A stretch of DNA of 64,000 bases from Mytilinidion resinicola (GCF_010093595.1 NW_022985439.1:1593822-1657821); one strand, 5' to 3'. Counted from the first letter of the stretch, positions 12,206 to 23,399 are shown. Translations and numbers: made by a program. Notes: generated by a model not told the origin, from the letters alone.

Positions 12206-13113
12206 CTTGTGGCCCTTGACTCTCCAGTTGTGGCATTTGCGAGAAACTTGCGTCATCAAGGACGGCGGTAGAGCTGAATATGTAGCATACCTGGGATGAT
12301 TGCAAATGTGGGGTAATTAGAACCTTGCTAACGTACCAAGTTTGCGCCGGTCTAGATGCTGGAGGGCAGGACAGGAATTTGTGGTGAGCTTGGCTGAGTG
12401 CAGTGGAGAGGCGCTCGTTGGGTTTTGTATGACTTTATAAAGACATCAGGTGAAAGTGGTGAAGGTGAGGTGTCCATTTAGGCTAATGTGTCGTGCTACT
12501 CGGTGCGACGATAACCCGAATCCCTCAACTTTTGATTTCGGTGAAATAGGTTCCTACCTTTCAGCAGGGGCGGTATTGTTGTCCACAATGTGTATTCGAT
12601 AGTAGCATTCGACATCTATAGTGAGCTGAGGTGTAGCTCCAGGGACCTGCATGGAGGCCGCCTAGCCTCATGCGCCACCCGCAGTTCCAGAAAGAGGAGG
12701 CAACCTTATTTCGGTGGCTAACGTCCATCACTTGGTCACGTCATTTGATATCGGCATCAATTTTGGTCATTTCTGGGTAGCAGTCATAGTCGAATGTGAA
12801 GCGAATCGGCACATTGATGTTTGAGATCGGCATTGTTTGAATTTTGTCTATTTGAAATTATCTCCACGGACATAGCCGCGGAGTTAATGCTGACGATGGT
12901 TGAAAGAATCTTCAACGTCATTACTATGCGTTGTCCACAATTTTTCCAGAGCACTGAGAGAGCAGATTTCTCCAGACATGACCTCATCATTGTCTCCCGA
13001 TACTCCAAACGCCCGTAAACCGTCAACCAATCAATGCTACCGTCGTGCAAAGACGACCCCACGCTTGAACGCTGCAAATTGGACCACCCGACTCAAAGAC
13101 TAACGTTCCAGAA
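12206..13113. other. Intergenic region (epimerase promoter side)
   Basis: The stretch contains the 5' flank of the epimerase gene, including a TATA-like TTTATAAAG at about 12434-12442, and the 3' flank of the Zn2Cys6 gene. No further coding frame is supported. Confidence 0.5.
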
Positions 13114-14129
13114 CTATGAGTTCACTGGGTTGATGAAATTCGCAAAGTCGAGGTCGGTATTGGGGTCCCAGTCGCTCATCATCGAGCCGTTGGAAGAGGG
13201 ATTTATGACGAAAGGTTCGAGAATCATGGTGTTTGGATCGTAGTTCATCGGATCGAAGGTGTTCAGGTACTTGTAGTCCATAGTCGCATCGTCCATCATT
13301 GGTGGATCCACTGGCCACGAAGGACGGACCAGGCTGTTGTCTAGACCTGTGCGCAGATAGTTTGGCGCGCCAAACGGTGTCTCGGATTTCATGGATGTCG
13401 TGATCTGCGATTGCCTTGGGAAAGGACTGTTCATTGGAGGTGTCGGCGGCGCATTGTTGCGTGTGAACGCATCACCAAATGGCGCGGCCTGAGTCGTCGG
13501 CGTGCCGTTGTATGAAGAAGGCGAAGAGACGTGACCGTGGTCAGAGTCGGAGCTCACAGAGTTACTTCGCTGGAGGTATCTGGCACCTCTTTCGAGCAGA
13601 CGCTGCTGCATCCGGGTGCAGTCGTCTTCGAAGCCGTCGTAGTTAGTGCCGCTGTCATGGGCAGGATGCAGAAGGTCGAGTCTCTCGAGGATATCGTGAG
13701 TGAGAGGATGTCCGCCTTGGGCCTCGGCCAGGGGCACCCCAGGCCAACCTTCACCATTTTGGATTCTGCTGTAGAGCTCCCGCAGACCAGCGACTAGTTG
13801 GGTTTGCTGTTGTTCGAGCATTTCAACATATCTGAGAACGTTAGTGACCATGGCCGTGAAGATTCGAGGTCAAGACGTACCCCTTAGGATAGACCTTGTC
13901 TTGTGACTTCTTCCGCTCGCCAAAGACGCATATGGCGTTGTCGGCCTTACACCGACTGCAAGGGCTAGAGCCATCGCACTGAAGTATGGTCAGTAAATAG
14001 TGCGACTACTATTTAGCGATGGTAAAGTACCTTTGACTTCTTGAGGCGACAGCGATCGCATGCTTTGCACACGCGCTTTCTGATATTGTCTTGCGCCGAG
14101 TCCATCGATCCTGAGCGTTGGCTGGACAT
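13114..14129 (-). CDS. Zn2Cys6 transcription factor, 304 aa
   Basis: There are three exons (14129-14031, 13978-13881, 13831-13114) with introns of 52 and 49 bp. The binuclear zinc cluster spans the first intron: ACDRCRLKKSK then CDGSSPCSRCKADNAIC, giving C-x2-C-x6-C-x5-C-x2-C-x6-C at about residues 24-51. A short linker (ERKKSQDKVYPKG) leads to a coiled-coil dimerisation segment (YVEMLEQQQTQLVAGLRELY). The rest is Ser/Pro/Asn-rich and acidic, typical of an activation region. No fungal-specific middle homology domain is present, so this is the short class of cluster factors. It should act in the nucleus; its target pathway cannot be read from the sequence. Confidence 0.93.
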
Positions 14130-15970
14130 GTGGATAGTTCACAGGGAGACGAGCAATGCAACGACGAAGGGGGCCGGGTATGTATCAGAGTGAAGCACGA
14201 CTTGAATCACAGGCGACTGGTTTATAGGAGAGGTATCAGGAGCATGAAATGATGTGAGGTGAGATCAAGGTGCGAAATCAACCTGGTCGGTGGGGCAGGG
14301 CGACCATTATATCCCTTCGCGTCGTGGGCAAGTAGAGACGCCGTTAAGGCCGTTCGTCGGTAATCAAGGTAATGATTCGATGTCTAATCCTCCCTCATGT
14401 CCACATCATCGCTCGGAAGCGTCGATTACAAGAGCGCCGGGGGCAGGGGGGGCTCGGCGTGGATGGCCACCCTGGCTTGGAATCCCGCAGGACGACGGCC
14501 ACGGCGCACTTAGCTCGGCTTTGCTATCCGTGCTGGCTCGTCGCAGGCGGGCGAATTGATGATCAGGCACTGTGAAAGCAACGCCTGCACAAACCTGCGC
14601 GGAAGACGGCAGTGGGCTGCGGCGATCGCTCGCGGATTCGGCTTGCGACCAGCGCCGACCGCTGGAGTCGCAGCAGCAGGCTCGGGCGAAAAGCGCCCTG
14701 ATTCTTAATCTCCAGCGCCCGCTGCCAGAGCCTCTCGGCCGACGACCTGATCACTTGCACACCAGACTCAAAATCCCTCAGTCCTCAGCCAGCCTGACGT
14801 AGGACACCGACGTCCATCTCCGACCGCCCGCCGTGGCAGCGCCGCATCGCCAGTGGCATCGCATCGCCCGAACGGGAGCTCCAGCATCTCCAGCGGGCCA
14901 TGTCCAGTGTCTGCACTGGGCGTTTTTGGGAGTTGCCAGGCCTCGACCCTTCCAGCGACGCCAAGCCACGCCCAGCTTGTGCATGGGTACCCCGGCGGCT
15001 GATCCGCATTGGTGCTGGTGGCGCTGGGCGGAACAACCTCCGCGCAAGGCTGTGGCTGGTGGCCGAGCTTCTACACCTGCGCTTTCAACCCTCATAGGGC
15101 GCCCAGCACGGGGCATGTCACGATGACGGGTGGCAGAGGGCTTCTGAAGGTGAGCCGACTCCGCGCTTCTGGCCGCCCTATTTGTGGGCCTGTGGCAGCG
15201 GTGCTTTGAGCTGCTTATCAATATGCAGCGAAGGGACGTTGCTGCAAGCGGTGTTCCGTGGTGCGCGTTTGGTCCGCTTGTCTTCCATTGTCAGTCAGGT
15301 GTGCGTGGCTGCCCCCTCCTCGCATCCTCGTCCGCTTTGGGCTGCTAAGCTTTTCCCAGCAGTCGCGCACCCCACGGCCCCTGATACGCTGGATGCACCC
15401 CTCATTGCCTGCTGGGCGCGTTCATGCCCCGAGGCGGAATTACTCAACGCGATAATCATGCTGCCTTGCGGCCGTACACGGGCGGCGTCGTCAGGCAGTG
15501 TGGCTGGCGACTGTGGGGAACGAGGGGACGGCTCTTGCACGATGGCCTCGTATATCGTACTCGCTCGCATCTCGCTTCACTCGTCCTCTGGACACCGACC
15601 CCGAGCGTGTGGAAATATACAGGAGCGGGCAGTGCAGCGTGCGGTAAGCTTAAATCTCGTGTGTACCGTCAGCAGCACCGAGCTCTGCTTTCGGCCTGGT
15701 CGCGCCATCAGCAGCCAGTCGTACAGGTAGGCTCTTCTTACTGAGCAGCCAACGAGTGCTCTCCACGCGCCAACTCGGGCAGTTGTCCTGCTGCGCGTGC
15801 TGACGCTGTCTCGAGTTCTGCTTCCTAACATCCTTCCTGACAGGTCGCGGCATTCTCGCACCATGCCTTACCGTCGTGGATTCCTTAATCACAATATTTG
15901 GTGCTATATCCTCCACTATCACCCCAGGCGCGAACCGCCGTGCATGCTGAGCAAGACGTAGCGTATCAGG
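14130..15970. other. GC-rich 5' flank of the Zn2Cys6 gene
   Basis: This long region begins upstream of the regulator's start codon. From about 14400 to 15800 it is GC-rich and shows overlapping open frames on both strands, as expected from base composition alone. I find no domain, no consistent splice structure and no single favoured frame. It may be a long promoter or 5' leader. Confidence 0.45.
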
Positions 15971-16036
15971 CCCTCGGAGCTGCGGACCAGTTCCTTGGAG
16001 TTGCGGAGCTGTCCCTTGGGGATTGCGGAGCAGTCC
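15971..16036. repeat. Minisatellite, about three 21-22 bp units
   Basis: Three imperfect consecutive units share the pattern CTTGGAGTTGCGGAGCTGTC (variants with CTCGGAGCTGCGGACCAGTT and CTTGGGGATTGCGGAGCAGTC). It is non-coding as far as can be seen. Confidence 0.6.
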
Positions 16037-18661
16037 TCCGTCGAAGTTCGGGAGCAAGTTTGGCCGTTGGAACTTTCATGTCGCGAATCGCATATCTCCA
16101 TGTACCGCTCTTACTAAGCCCTAGTTTATAGGGCTGAATGCACAGTCATACGCTCAAATACGCTTCGCCAACCATCTTGCTATCATATGCCGATCGCCTT
16201 TCTCGGCTTCATCCTTTCGTCCTGCGGTCGCCCTGCCCAGTTGGGTCTGGCCCTCAAGCCCACCAGGATCTCATATTCCTCGTGTCGGCCTTGAAACCGT
16301 CGCTATTCTACCAGTGGCACTCCAGCGTGCTTGATAATTGACCAACAGCCTCACACGACTGCTAAATACTAGGATACTATGCCTTACCCCAAAAGGGATC
16401 ATGGCGCTGAAATGACTCCTCTTAGCGCGGACTTTCCGGGGACTTTGCGCGGACGGTTCGCGGATTGGTGAGCCTTTTGATATCTTCCCGTTGCTTTCTA
16501 ATATACAGCAAGGTTCCTCCCTATGGCGAATCTCCAACGCAGAATCAACGCGAACTCGAGAGCAATAACATCAAAGCCGTGGCGTTCATGTTTCTGTCGT
16601 GATCGACCCCATAGGGCCGGCCTGGATGCTTCAGGCATCACTCGTGCCACTTTCCTAGAGCGCTACCGTCAAGGTTGTGGTTACTCAAATTAAGCCCATT
16701 AAATCTGAGTATATGGTGGTTGCTCACGTACGAGCTAAGCTGCCAACTGTTCTCATCATTGTACAGAAATTAGTCCTTGCCGATGATCAAGCATTGTGCG
16801 CCTCATTCTCGCGAGTCAGCGCCACAACACTGGACAATTTGCAAAAAATAGCAGGAAATAACGAAGGAAATAACGATACCAGATGATCAATTCTGACTCA
16901 CTTCGACCTTGCAGGTATCGCGTCTCAAAATCTCAAGCTTTGATATCTCGGAGGGTCTATCTGATCACTTAGTCGGCTTGCCGAATGGAGTTTACGATTA
17001 CTTTCAAGCGATTATGTGGCTTTGTAATGCTTTGCAGGCTGCAAACCCATTTGACTCGATCCTCCCCGTCAATTTCAAGTAATCTCTTTCAAAATACCGC
17101 GTCGCGTGCTTAAGTGCGGAGTCGATTTGTAACTTTTGTACACTCGGTACACCGATTTACCATGCGTTTGAAATTATCGGAATCCAGCAACATTCCTCAC
17201 CCGATCTGAACGGAGATAATGTACCTCGGCAGGTGATAGATTCTAGGGACCACTTCTTATTGTAATGTGTGTCGAAGCTTATAAACGTATCATGTAAGTA
17301 CAAAGGTATTATGTAATGCGACCGCTGACGCATTATCGCGGGAACTAGAATTAGCCTTCACACATTAAACTACAAGCCGTAAACTATGGAGACCGCGTAA
17401 ACACGATTACAAGCTTTATTTATCTGCTGCATATGGGATTGCAGGATATTCCCAAAACGGACCGCTTCACCGAGTCGGAGCGGTGAAGAAACCAGCACAC
17501 ACGGCCATTTCTAAATTTCATCAGCGTGCAACATTCGCTCTCCAATTTTCTCCGTACCCAGTTACTTTCAACTCCTCTTCCATCTCACGCGATTCCAAAA
17601 CCCCCAAATCAGCACCTCCGACGTCTCCAACGCTCGGATTTAGCTTCACCGAGGACACATTCTCCCTACACTGCTACAAAACTACTCCGACCAACGCAGC
17701 TTCCCAAAACCACTTACCATTCCCAGAAGCCCTCACAGCCCCAATCCAACCCAGCGTCGCGCTCCTTCGCCCTCGTGGAACGCCAGCTTTCGCATTCCCG
17801 GGGCGAGCGAAACACCGAGAGCCCGATCTGCGGGATGCGCACAACAGGCTAGGAGCAACCCTACCCGTCCTTTCAATTCCAAGAGCCCCCTAGCCACCGA
17901 AAATGGCGCGTCGCGTGCGACGACAATGCAATGTGGGACTACGCCGGTTACGAATCGCACATCTCTTTTCATTACCTACCGGGCGACGCGGGTTTTCGAT
18001 AATATCCGAGATCTTCGATCGCGGGTGTTGATTTTGGCGGCTCCGGGAGAGCTAGATTGGAGGTGCTTGCTTTGTCCGAGGGAGCGAACTTGTTTCGGGG
18101 TTAGTGGCATGGTGAGGTTTTTTTCCCTTTTCCTTCTGCGCGGGCTTTGCTCGGATTTCGACGTCGGCCGAGAGCGGTATAGAACGGAGATGTAGATAAG
18201 GTCGGTCCGCAGTATTGCCGGTTTGGGGTTTTTGGGTTTTTTTCATTGGACTGAGTGTTTGGCGTTCGCTTCAGAGTTCTCTTCTATCATGATGCGCATG
18301 GCCAGCCTTGCAAGAGATAGGGGAGGCAAAAAAAGAGGCGAAATGGGTGAGTTTTTGTGGGTTCGTGGTCGGTCTGGCCGCGGATTGGGAGATAGATGCT
18401 AACTTGGACGAGGAAGGGAACCGGAGAGACGAGTCAGGACAGTGAGTTATATCTTCAATGCAACCATATCGTTTCACGAAGAAAGTGGGCTGGGGGCGTG
18501 ATAGTAGGTAGAAGCGAAGATTGAATACGAGACATGACGATAAAATATCCGACCAAAGTCCTGCGTGTCAAAAATGGAGTCGACCTCACCGCCCATTGAG
18601 CCTGTACTCTACAGTCTGTCTCGTCCAGATGCCTCCACATCTAATCTCCGAACCAGCACGT
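16037..18661. other. Gene-poor region, partly AT-rich
   Basis: From about 16600 to 17460 the DNA is AT-rich with many stops in all frames, and resembles decayed repeat or repeat-induced point mutated DNA. A perfect 8-bp stem (CTTCACCG / CGGTGAAG) with an 8-bp loop occurs at about 17465-17488. The frame at 17483-17893 (Ser/Pro-rich) has no recognisable domain and is not supported as a gene. Confidence 0.4.
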
Positions 18662-19144
18662 CTAAGCTGCCTCGTGCGCAATCAAGAAGCCAGCAATAAA
18701 ACAGATCCAAGCCGGCAAATCCGTCACCAGCGTTCTCTGCCAATGCATCTTCAACCACACCTCCATCGAATGCGCGCTATTACCCTTGGGCACATCATTA
18801 CTGATGTCATTCAACAGCCCCAGCGCTTTCTTCCCGTATAGCATATGCGCGGCCGACAGCACGGTACCTACAGCATACCACGTGGCGGCGCCCGAAGCAG
18901 ACAGCGCAGCGCGGTCAAACAAGAAATTCAGCCCTGACACGGTCCAGGTGAAGGGATAGCCCAGCACGATGACCCAGAAGCCGCGACCCACCCAGATCTT
19001 GAACCAGGGGGGCAGGTTTGCGTTGGTGCGCGCGCGCAGGGAAGGCTGCATCCAGGAGCCGAGGAAGATGATCTCGTCGATGGCGTAGCCCACGCTTAGG
19101 GTTTGGGAGAGGAGGGGGAGGAGACGAAGGAGTTTGAGAGACAT
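18662..19144 (-). CDS. Small four-helix integral membrane protein (DUF1772-like)
   Basis: This is a single-exon 160-aa protein. Hydrophobic segments lie at about residues 8-28, 50-72, 84-104 and 140-158. Conserved-looking polar residues are GYAIDEIIF near the first helix and an E-x-W...H-x-x-R segment (SMEVWLKMHWQRTLVTDLPAW) before the last helix. This layout is that of the DUF1772/anthrone-oxygenase-like family, in which a His in the last loop is conserved. The family link is by pattern only. No partner biosynthetic genes are adjacent, so no substrate is proposed. Confidence 0.72.
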   Translation of the reverse strand: MSLKLLRLLPLLSQTLSVGYAIDEIIFLGSWMQPSLRARTNANLPPWFKIWVGRGFWVIVLGYPFTWTVSGLNFLFDRAALSASGAATWYAVGTVLSAAHMLYGKKALGLLNDISNDVPKGNSAHSMEVWLKMHWQRTLVTDLPAWICFIAGFLIAHEAA

Positions 19145-19390
19145 GGTGGGTTTGTGGACTTGGATGTACGATTGGATTTAGGTATGATGAATGGGTACTC
19201 TGAGCAAATTGATCACGATGGTAGGCTTTGAAAGTTCGAAGGAGGTTTTAAGGCTGAACGCTGCTTTGCGGATACCTTTTGCGTACGGTGAGGCTCAATA
19301 CGAGGTGGTGATGTTCGATGTTCGCTGATGGAAGCATGGAACACAGCTTAACTTATTCTATGCACCTCCGGATGGTGAGCTTTTAGCGTA
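19145..19390. other. Upstream flank of the membrane-protein gene
   Basis: Short intergenic DNA between the start of the small membrane protein and a dispersed repeat. No coding frame is seen. Confidence 0.4.
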
Positions 19391-19650
19391 GTGCCCTATA
19401 TGGGGGCCGTTGGTCTCACGGGTGTATTCCGGCCCGGCGGGCTGTTGGTTGTTGTTGATTTCGGAGTGAGGCTGTGGCATAACAGGTGAATCGGCCTAGG
19501 GTTTTCCCCGCACGGGCATCTTAAACCCCTTGCCTCAAACTTCACCAAAGCCTTGCGGCCGTAACTTACAACACTTCTCGATTTCAACCTCAGAAGACGG
19601 CCAATTGGCACAATCACGCCCCGCATACTCATTGGAACGTCTTCGGGTTG
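19391..19650. repeat. Dispersed repeat family 2, copy A
   Basis: It shares ordered blocks with 63591-63880 in the same orientation: CCTATATGGGGGCCGTTGGT vs CCTATGTGGAGGCTGTTAGT, GGGTGTA.TCCG, TGAGGCTGTG, TTCCCCGCAC, CGGCCGTAAC, AGACGGCC and ACTCATTG. Spacing is kept over about 260-290 bp, with indels. It has no coding capacity. The class (solo LTR, MITE or other) is undetermined. Confidence 0.65.
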
Positions 19651-20456
19651 TCCCTTTTCCGGGGATTACATAGGTCCACTTCTCGTACAACCTCCCGGCG
19701 GGATGGAAAGGTGACTTGCTACACCTCGAGTATGTACGCTAGCATGAGCTCATTATGTAAGACCCAAAGGAAAGGTTAGTAAGGATGCGTGGACCAATAC
19801 CTATGCTTCTGGGTAATGGTGCATCCTAGTAAAACCACTAGGATGTCCTAATGTTGGACCCCAAATATGGCCCTCAGAGAATGGCATGATCCATCGACGA
19901 AACTGATATTTCCCAGCTTTGACACCGAGATGTAACGTTCTCCATCTCGAAAACTGGGAAGTTGTGTCAAAAGAGCAGGGGACACTCGCCGCATCTTCTA
20001 TTCTATTTGAGAGTAATAAATTACATCCAGCACACCAGTTCCGTTCGGAATCTCCGCGGACTCAACTCCACCCTGCATCCCGACAGCGATCTCAAAGCGC
20101 CATCCCATCCACACCCGGCGTTCATGGACCAATCACGTCCATCCAAGATATCTGAGGATTGGCAGTGCTCGTAATATGCATCACTGATCTGCAGCCCGAG
20201 AGCACGGGTTCGGACTGCTACCTCAATGTCACCTGAAGGCATCAAACGCAGAGACACGTTCCCATCCAGGAACAGCTACCCTCATCACAACCTCCATGCG
20301 CAATACACCGATTGTAGAGTGTTCCTGGGGCTTCCTTATTCCCGGTTGGCCAACTCAACATAGTCCAATGCGGCAATGCGGCAACGCATCACGAAGACGA
20401 CACTTCGTAAATCAGACCACCGAAAAGAAAAAGGTCTAGGCTCTCGATGAGCACAC
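19651..20456. other. Intergenic region between repeats
   Basis: No supported gene. Short Ser/His-rich frames near 19919-20257 overlap on both strands and have no recognisable motif. Confidence 0.4.
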
Positions 20457-20646
20457 TACAGCATCTTCTTGCGTCCGGTGACCTAGCGCGGAAATCAAGC
20501 CACAAAATTACCGTAGAAGGTAGGGGGGAATAGTAACCTCCCAGCCCATCAATATTCAAGCCAGGTCAACATTAGCCCAGAAAAGCACGTTTACAGGGGT
20601 CGACTCAGTTTCTGCGCTAGGTCACCGGACGCAGGAAGATGCTGTA
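20457..20646. repeat. 38-bp inverted repeat with 114-bp loop
   Basis: The left arm at 20457-20494 and the right arm at 20609-20646 are near-perfect reverse complements (about 36 of 38). The shared core is GCGTCCGGTGACCTAGCGC. The arms are long enough to fold as a cruciform or stem. It could be a separate foldback element or the termini of a small non-autonomous element; the loop has no open frame of note. Confidence 0.75.
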
Positions 20647-20817
20647 AACACGCCTCGATTTCGATCGGAACTGCGGCAGGCGGACGGCTATCTCGGCACG
20701 CATCCACCACCTCGCGAAAGCGACAGGCATCGATTAATGAATTAGAGGACTTAGGAGACTGCTGTTGTTGACTCACCAGGAGCGTGCACATCAGTCTCGT
20801 CAGACTTTCGTCTGGAC

Positions 20818-21290
20818 CAGCTGTTTACTTGGCTGGGGCACGTCAGGCAGTGTCAGAAGAGCATCAGCAAAGTCGTAAAGACCAGCAATTCAGCAAGGGT
20901 GACCATAGAGAAGACAACTGTCACTATCGTAAAGAGGATGTATAATCCGAAGTGTGTGAATATAACCTATTAGACTCGCATTTTAGCCGGCCGTTTACCA
21001 CGCTGGGGCACCTCAGACATCGTCAGGCAAGTATTAAAAAGAGCTGTAGAAAACATATGATTTAGCAAGAGCGTTTAGAGCGGAGTGAGCTGTCACTGTC
21101 GCATGAGGGTGTAATTCCTGAGACCCGTAAATCAGACTTTTCAGACATGCATCTTGGCCACTCAGTAACTCGCCAGGTGGGCACCTCAGACAGTGTCAAG
21201 CAAGTGTCAAAAAGAGCCGCAGAAACCACTAAATTCAGCTACGGTATTGAAAGTGAAGGAGACTGCTACTACCGCGTGAGAGCCTCTTTC
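20818..21290. repeat. Three degenerate tandem units of about 170 bp
   Basis: Units start at about 20818, 20993 and 21160. Each repeats in order a GGGGCAC-TCAG block (GGCTGGGGCACGTCAGGCAG, CGCTGGGGCACCTCAGACAT, CAGGTGGGCACCTCAGACAG), an AAAAAGAGC-type block, an A(A/T)TTCAGC/TTTAGCAAG block and a CTGTCACTRTCG-type block. The last unit abuts the 3' end of the reductase gene ending at 21289. The units are strongly diverged. Confidence 0.6.
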
Positions 21291-22854
21291 ACACCACCAG
21301 GAAGCCCACTAAGAGTGTCAATAGCAACAAGATGAACCCAATCGACACCAAGCCTACACTATCCCCGGAAGTTCTCGCCAAAAGGTAATCTTTTCCGAAA
21401 ATGGCTTTGTAGACGCCATACAGCCCACTGAGGAACGGTGTCTCCCTGATGCGTCTACGTAGTTGCGCTTTCAATCCAGTTCCTTCTTCCACTTCTTTTC
21501 GCACTTTAACCTTGTCGTAGACGGTTGGTAGACCAGATGCGCCGTATTTCTCTCGTAAAGCGTCGTACGGCTTCCGGTCATAGATGCTCCAAAACTCCTC
21601 CTCGGTGTAGAACGCCTGCGCATATAGCCACTTGATGCCACCCAGTTCGCGAAGCTTTGCCTCCAGGTCTCGATTGATGCTCGTGAACGTGGAAGGGTTC
21701 GTAGGCCCGGGGCCCCAAACTCCGACGTTTAGCAACCCCGAGGAGCCGCGTTCGGTATTATGTTGGATCAAAGCGCCCGGATGCCCCATGGAGGCCTCGA
21801 AGTCCTGACGCAGTGGGCATAACCAAATGGGGAAGAACCCGAACTTCGCGTTCACCCAGTTGATGAACTCCTCGGCGTGGGCGACGGGTAGGGCGAGATC
21901 TTGGATGATGTATTGCTTCATGTGTCCGCTGGCGTGGAGGGCGTGATACATGACCCTTGTGTGCATGAAATGATCGAGAAGGGCCCTCGTGACCCAATTG
22001 AAGGGCGTAAGAAAGTACGAGAAGGCGTACCGACCCGTCCAGAATGCTCCTCGGTCATACCGGAACAAGTAGTCTCTTATTGGCACAATGTCTGTCCTCG
22101 TCGTCGAGGACACCATGCTTTCGGCATGAATGTAGAACCACGGGTCCAAAGGGCGGGAGAACTTCTGCAACTTCGTCCCTGGATGTAGCTTGCTGGTAAG
22201 CCGACCGGTGATAATGGCCCCATTGGTAGGACCAAAGAGTATGCCGTCAACGTAATCGTTCTTGGGATCTTTTGTCACTTCTTGCGTCTTTTGGACTGAC
22301 TCGGCGGGGCTGGACACGGGGTGATAGACCAGCTCCACGTACGGTTTCGCGTCAATACATTGGATTTCGAGCATTGTCAGGACACCCAGCGTGCCGAAAG
22401 AACCCGCGGAGCCGTGGAATAGATCTCCTTTCACTTTCTTCGAAGCGCGCACCACTTCCCCGTTAGCAAGCACCATCTCGATCCGATTGACGGTGCGGTC
22501 GAAGAATCCGTGTTTGAACGAGCTGCTCTCTCCTGCGGTGCCAACGAACCCACCGCCTGCCGTGATGCCCGGGAATTCCATGACTACGGGTGGTAAAAGT
22601 CCGCATTCCATAGTGGCATCGACCAACAAATCCATCGGGACATTTGGCTCCACTAGCACCGTCTTGGCTTTCATATCCACGTTCAGCACGCGATTGAGGC
22701 TGCTGGTATCGATGATTTTGTCACGCTGGAAGGTGGTTTGGCGGGTGCTATTCGTTGAGCCATGGTAGATCCTGAATGGGATCTTCTCATCGTGAAAATG
22801 CCGGACCGTAGCAGCGATGGAAGCTACGGACGCTTCGTGCTCTTCCATCTTCAA
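21289..22854 (-). CDS. FAD-linked oxidoreductase, DWF1/DHCR24 (delta-24 sterol reductase)-like, with C-terminal membrane anchor
   Basis: This single-exon 521-aa protein has the FAD-binding type 4 (PCMH) fold in its N-terminal half: HGSTNSTRQTTF (about 31-42), VEPNVPMDLLVDA, VVMEFPGITAGGGFVGTAGE, SSSFKHGFFD and SAGSFGTLGVLT. The C-terminal half carries DHCR24/DWF1-type blocks (RYDRGAFWTGRYAF, LPTVYDKVKV). In animals and plants this family reduces the sterol side chain at the ER; fungi make ergosterol by another route, so the substrate here is unknown. The final 22 residues (VGLVSIGFILLLLTLLVGFL) form a transmembrane tail that its neighbour lacks. It is divergently transcribed from a paralogue starting at 23400. 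The stop lies next to degenerate tandem repeats. Confidence 0.9.
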   Translation of the reverse strand: MKMEEHEASVASIAATVRHFHDEKIPFRIYHGSTNSTRQTTFQRDKIIDTSSLNRVLNVDMKAKTVLVEPNVPMDLLVDATMECGLLPPVVMEFPGITAGGGFVGTAGESSSFKHGFFDRTVNRIEMVLANGEVVRASKKVKGDLFHGSAGSFGTLGVLTMLEIQCIDAKPYVELVYHPVSSPAESVQKTQEVTKDPKNDYVDGILFGPTNGAIITGRLTSKLHPGTKLQKFSRPLDPWFYIHAESMVSSTTRTDIVPIRDYLFRYDRGAFWTGRYAFSYFLTPFNWVTRALLDHFMHTRVMYHALHASGHMKQYIIQDLALPVAHAEEFINWVNAKFGFFPIWLCPLRQDFEASMGHPGALIQHNTERGSSGLLNVGVWGPGPTNPSTFTSINRDLEAKLRELGGIKWLYAQAFYTEEEFWSIYDRKPYDALREKYGASGLPTVYDKVKVRKEVEEGTGLKAQLRRRIRETPFLSGLYGVYKAIFGKDYLLARTSGDSVGLVSIGFILLLLTLLVGFLVV

Positions 22855-23399
22855 CTTGTTGCAGAAATGACTCTCGTAGTAGATGTTTACGCTGAAAATG
22901 TGCGAATTGCTGACAAGTGACGTGAGATGGATGTGAATAGTCAGAAATAGGAAATCATTAGTGACAGTCCTGTATCTTCAGGCATCGGCGGAGGCGTTGT
23001 GCTGCAATGAGCGTTCTTCCACCGTGGGAGCGAGGTCGTGGAAGTGCAAGTGTTTGTAGGCTTTGCCCATTAAGTTAGCGTCGTAATAATAGATATTATA
23101 CGTCGTATTATTCGGATCCTCCGGCATACTAGCCACTCAAGCGTCGCGTCTCCATCTCACATCCATTATTGTATCTTCAACATCCTCGCAGTTTAATGAC
23201 GTTTGCCTCCTTCGTTACGATGTCTGGGGAGCTTCGTTGGCCTGCCTGACCTGTAATTTTAAATCGATTGAGCTCCTTGTTTTAAAGTCATATTCCTATG
23301 TTATACATCTAAGATCACATATCAGGTCTCTCCTTCTACGTCTTGTTTTTATCTCTCATATTGCATCGGAGCCATCTTCTCCTGGTCAAGCCCTGCGAA
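22855..23399. promoter_or_regulatory. Shared intergenic promoter between the two DWF1-like genes
   Basis: 545 bp separates the two divergent start codons. The centre is AT-rich (AATAATAGATATTATACGTC at about 23083-23102). No intervening gene is seen. Co-regulation of the two reductases is inferred from the arrangement only. Confidence 0.5.

Noticed and set aside
14778..15864. Several 80-180 codon frames on both strands
   Set aside because: High GC lengthens chance frames here; they overlap each other in all frames and show no domain or splice logic.
17483..17893. 136-codon Ser/Pro-rich frame
   Set aside because: No domain, no conserved motif, and alternative frames of equal quality overlap it.
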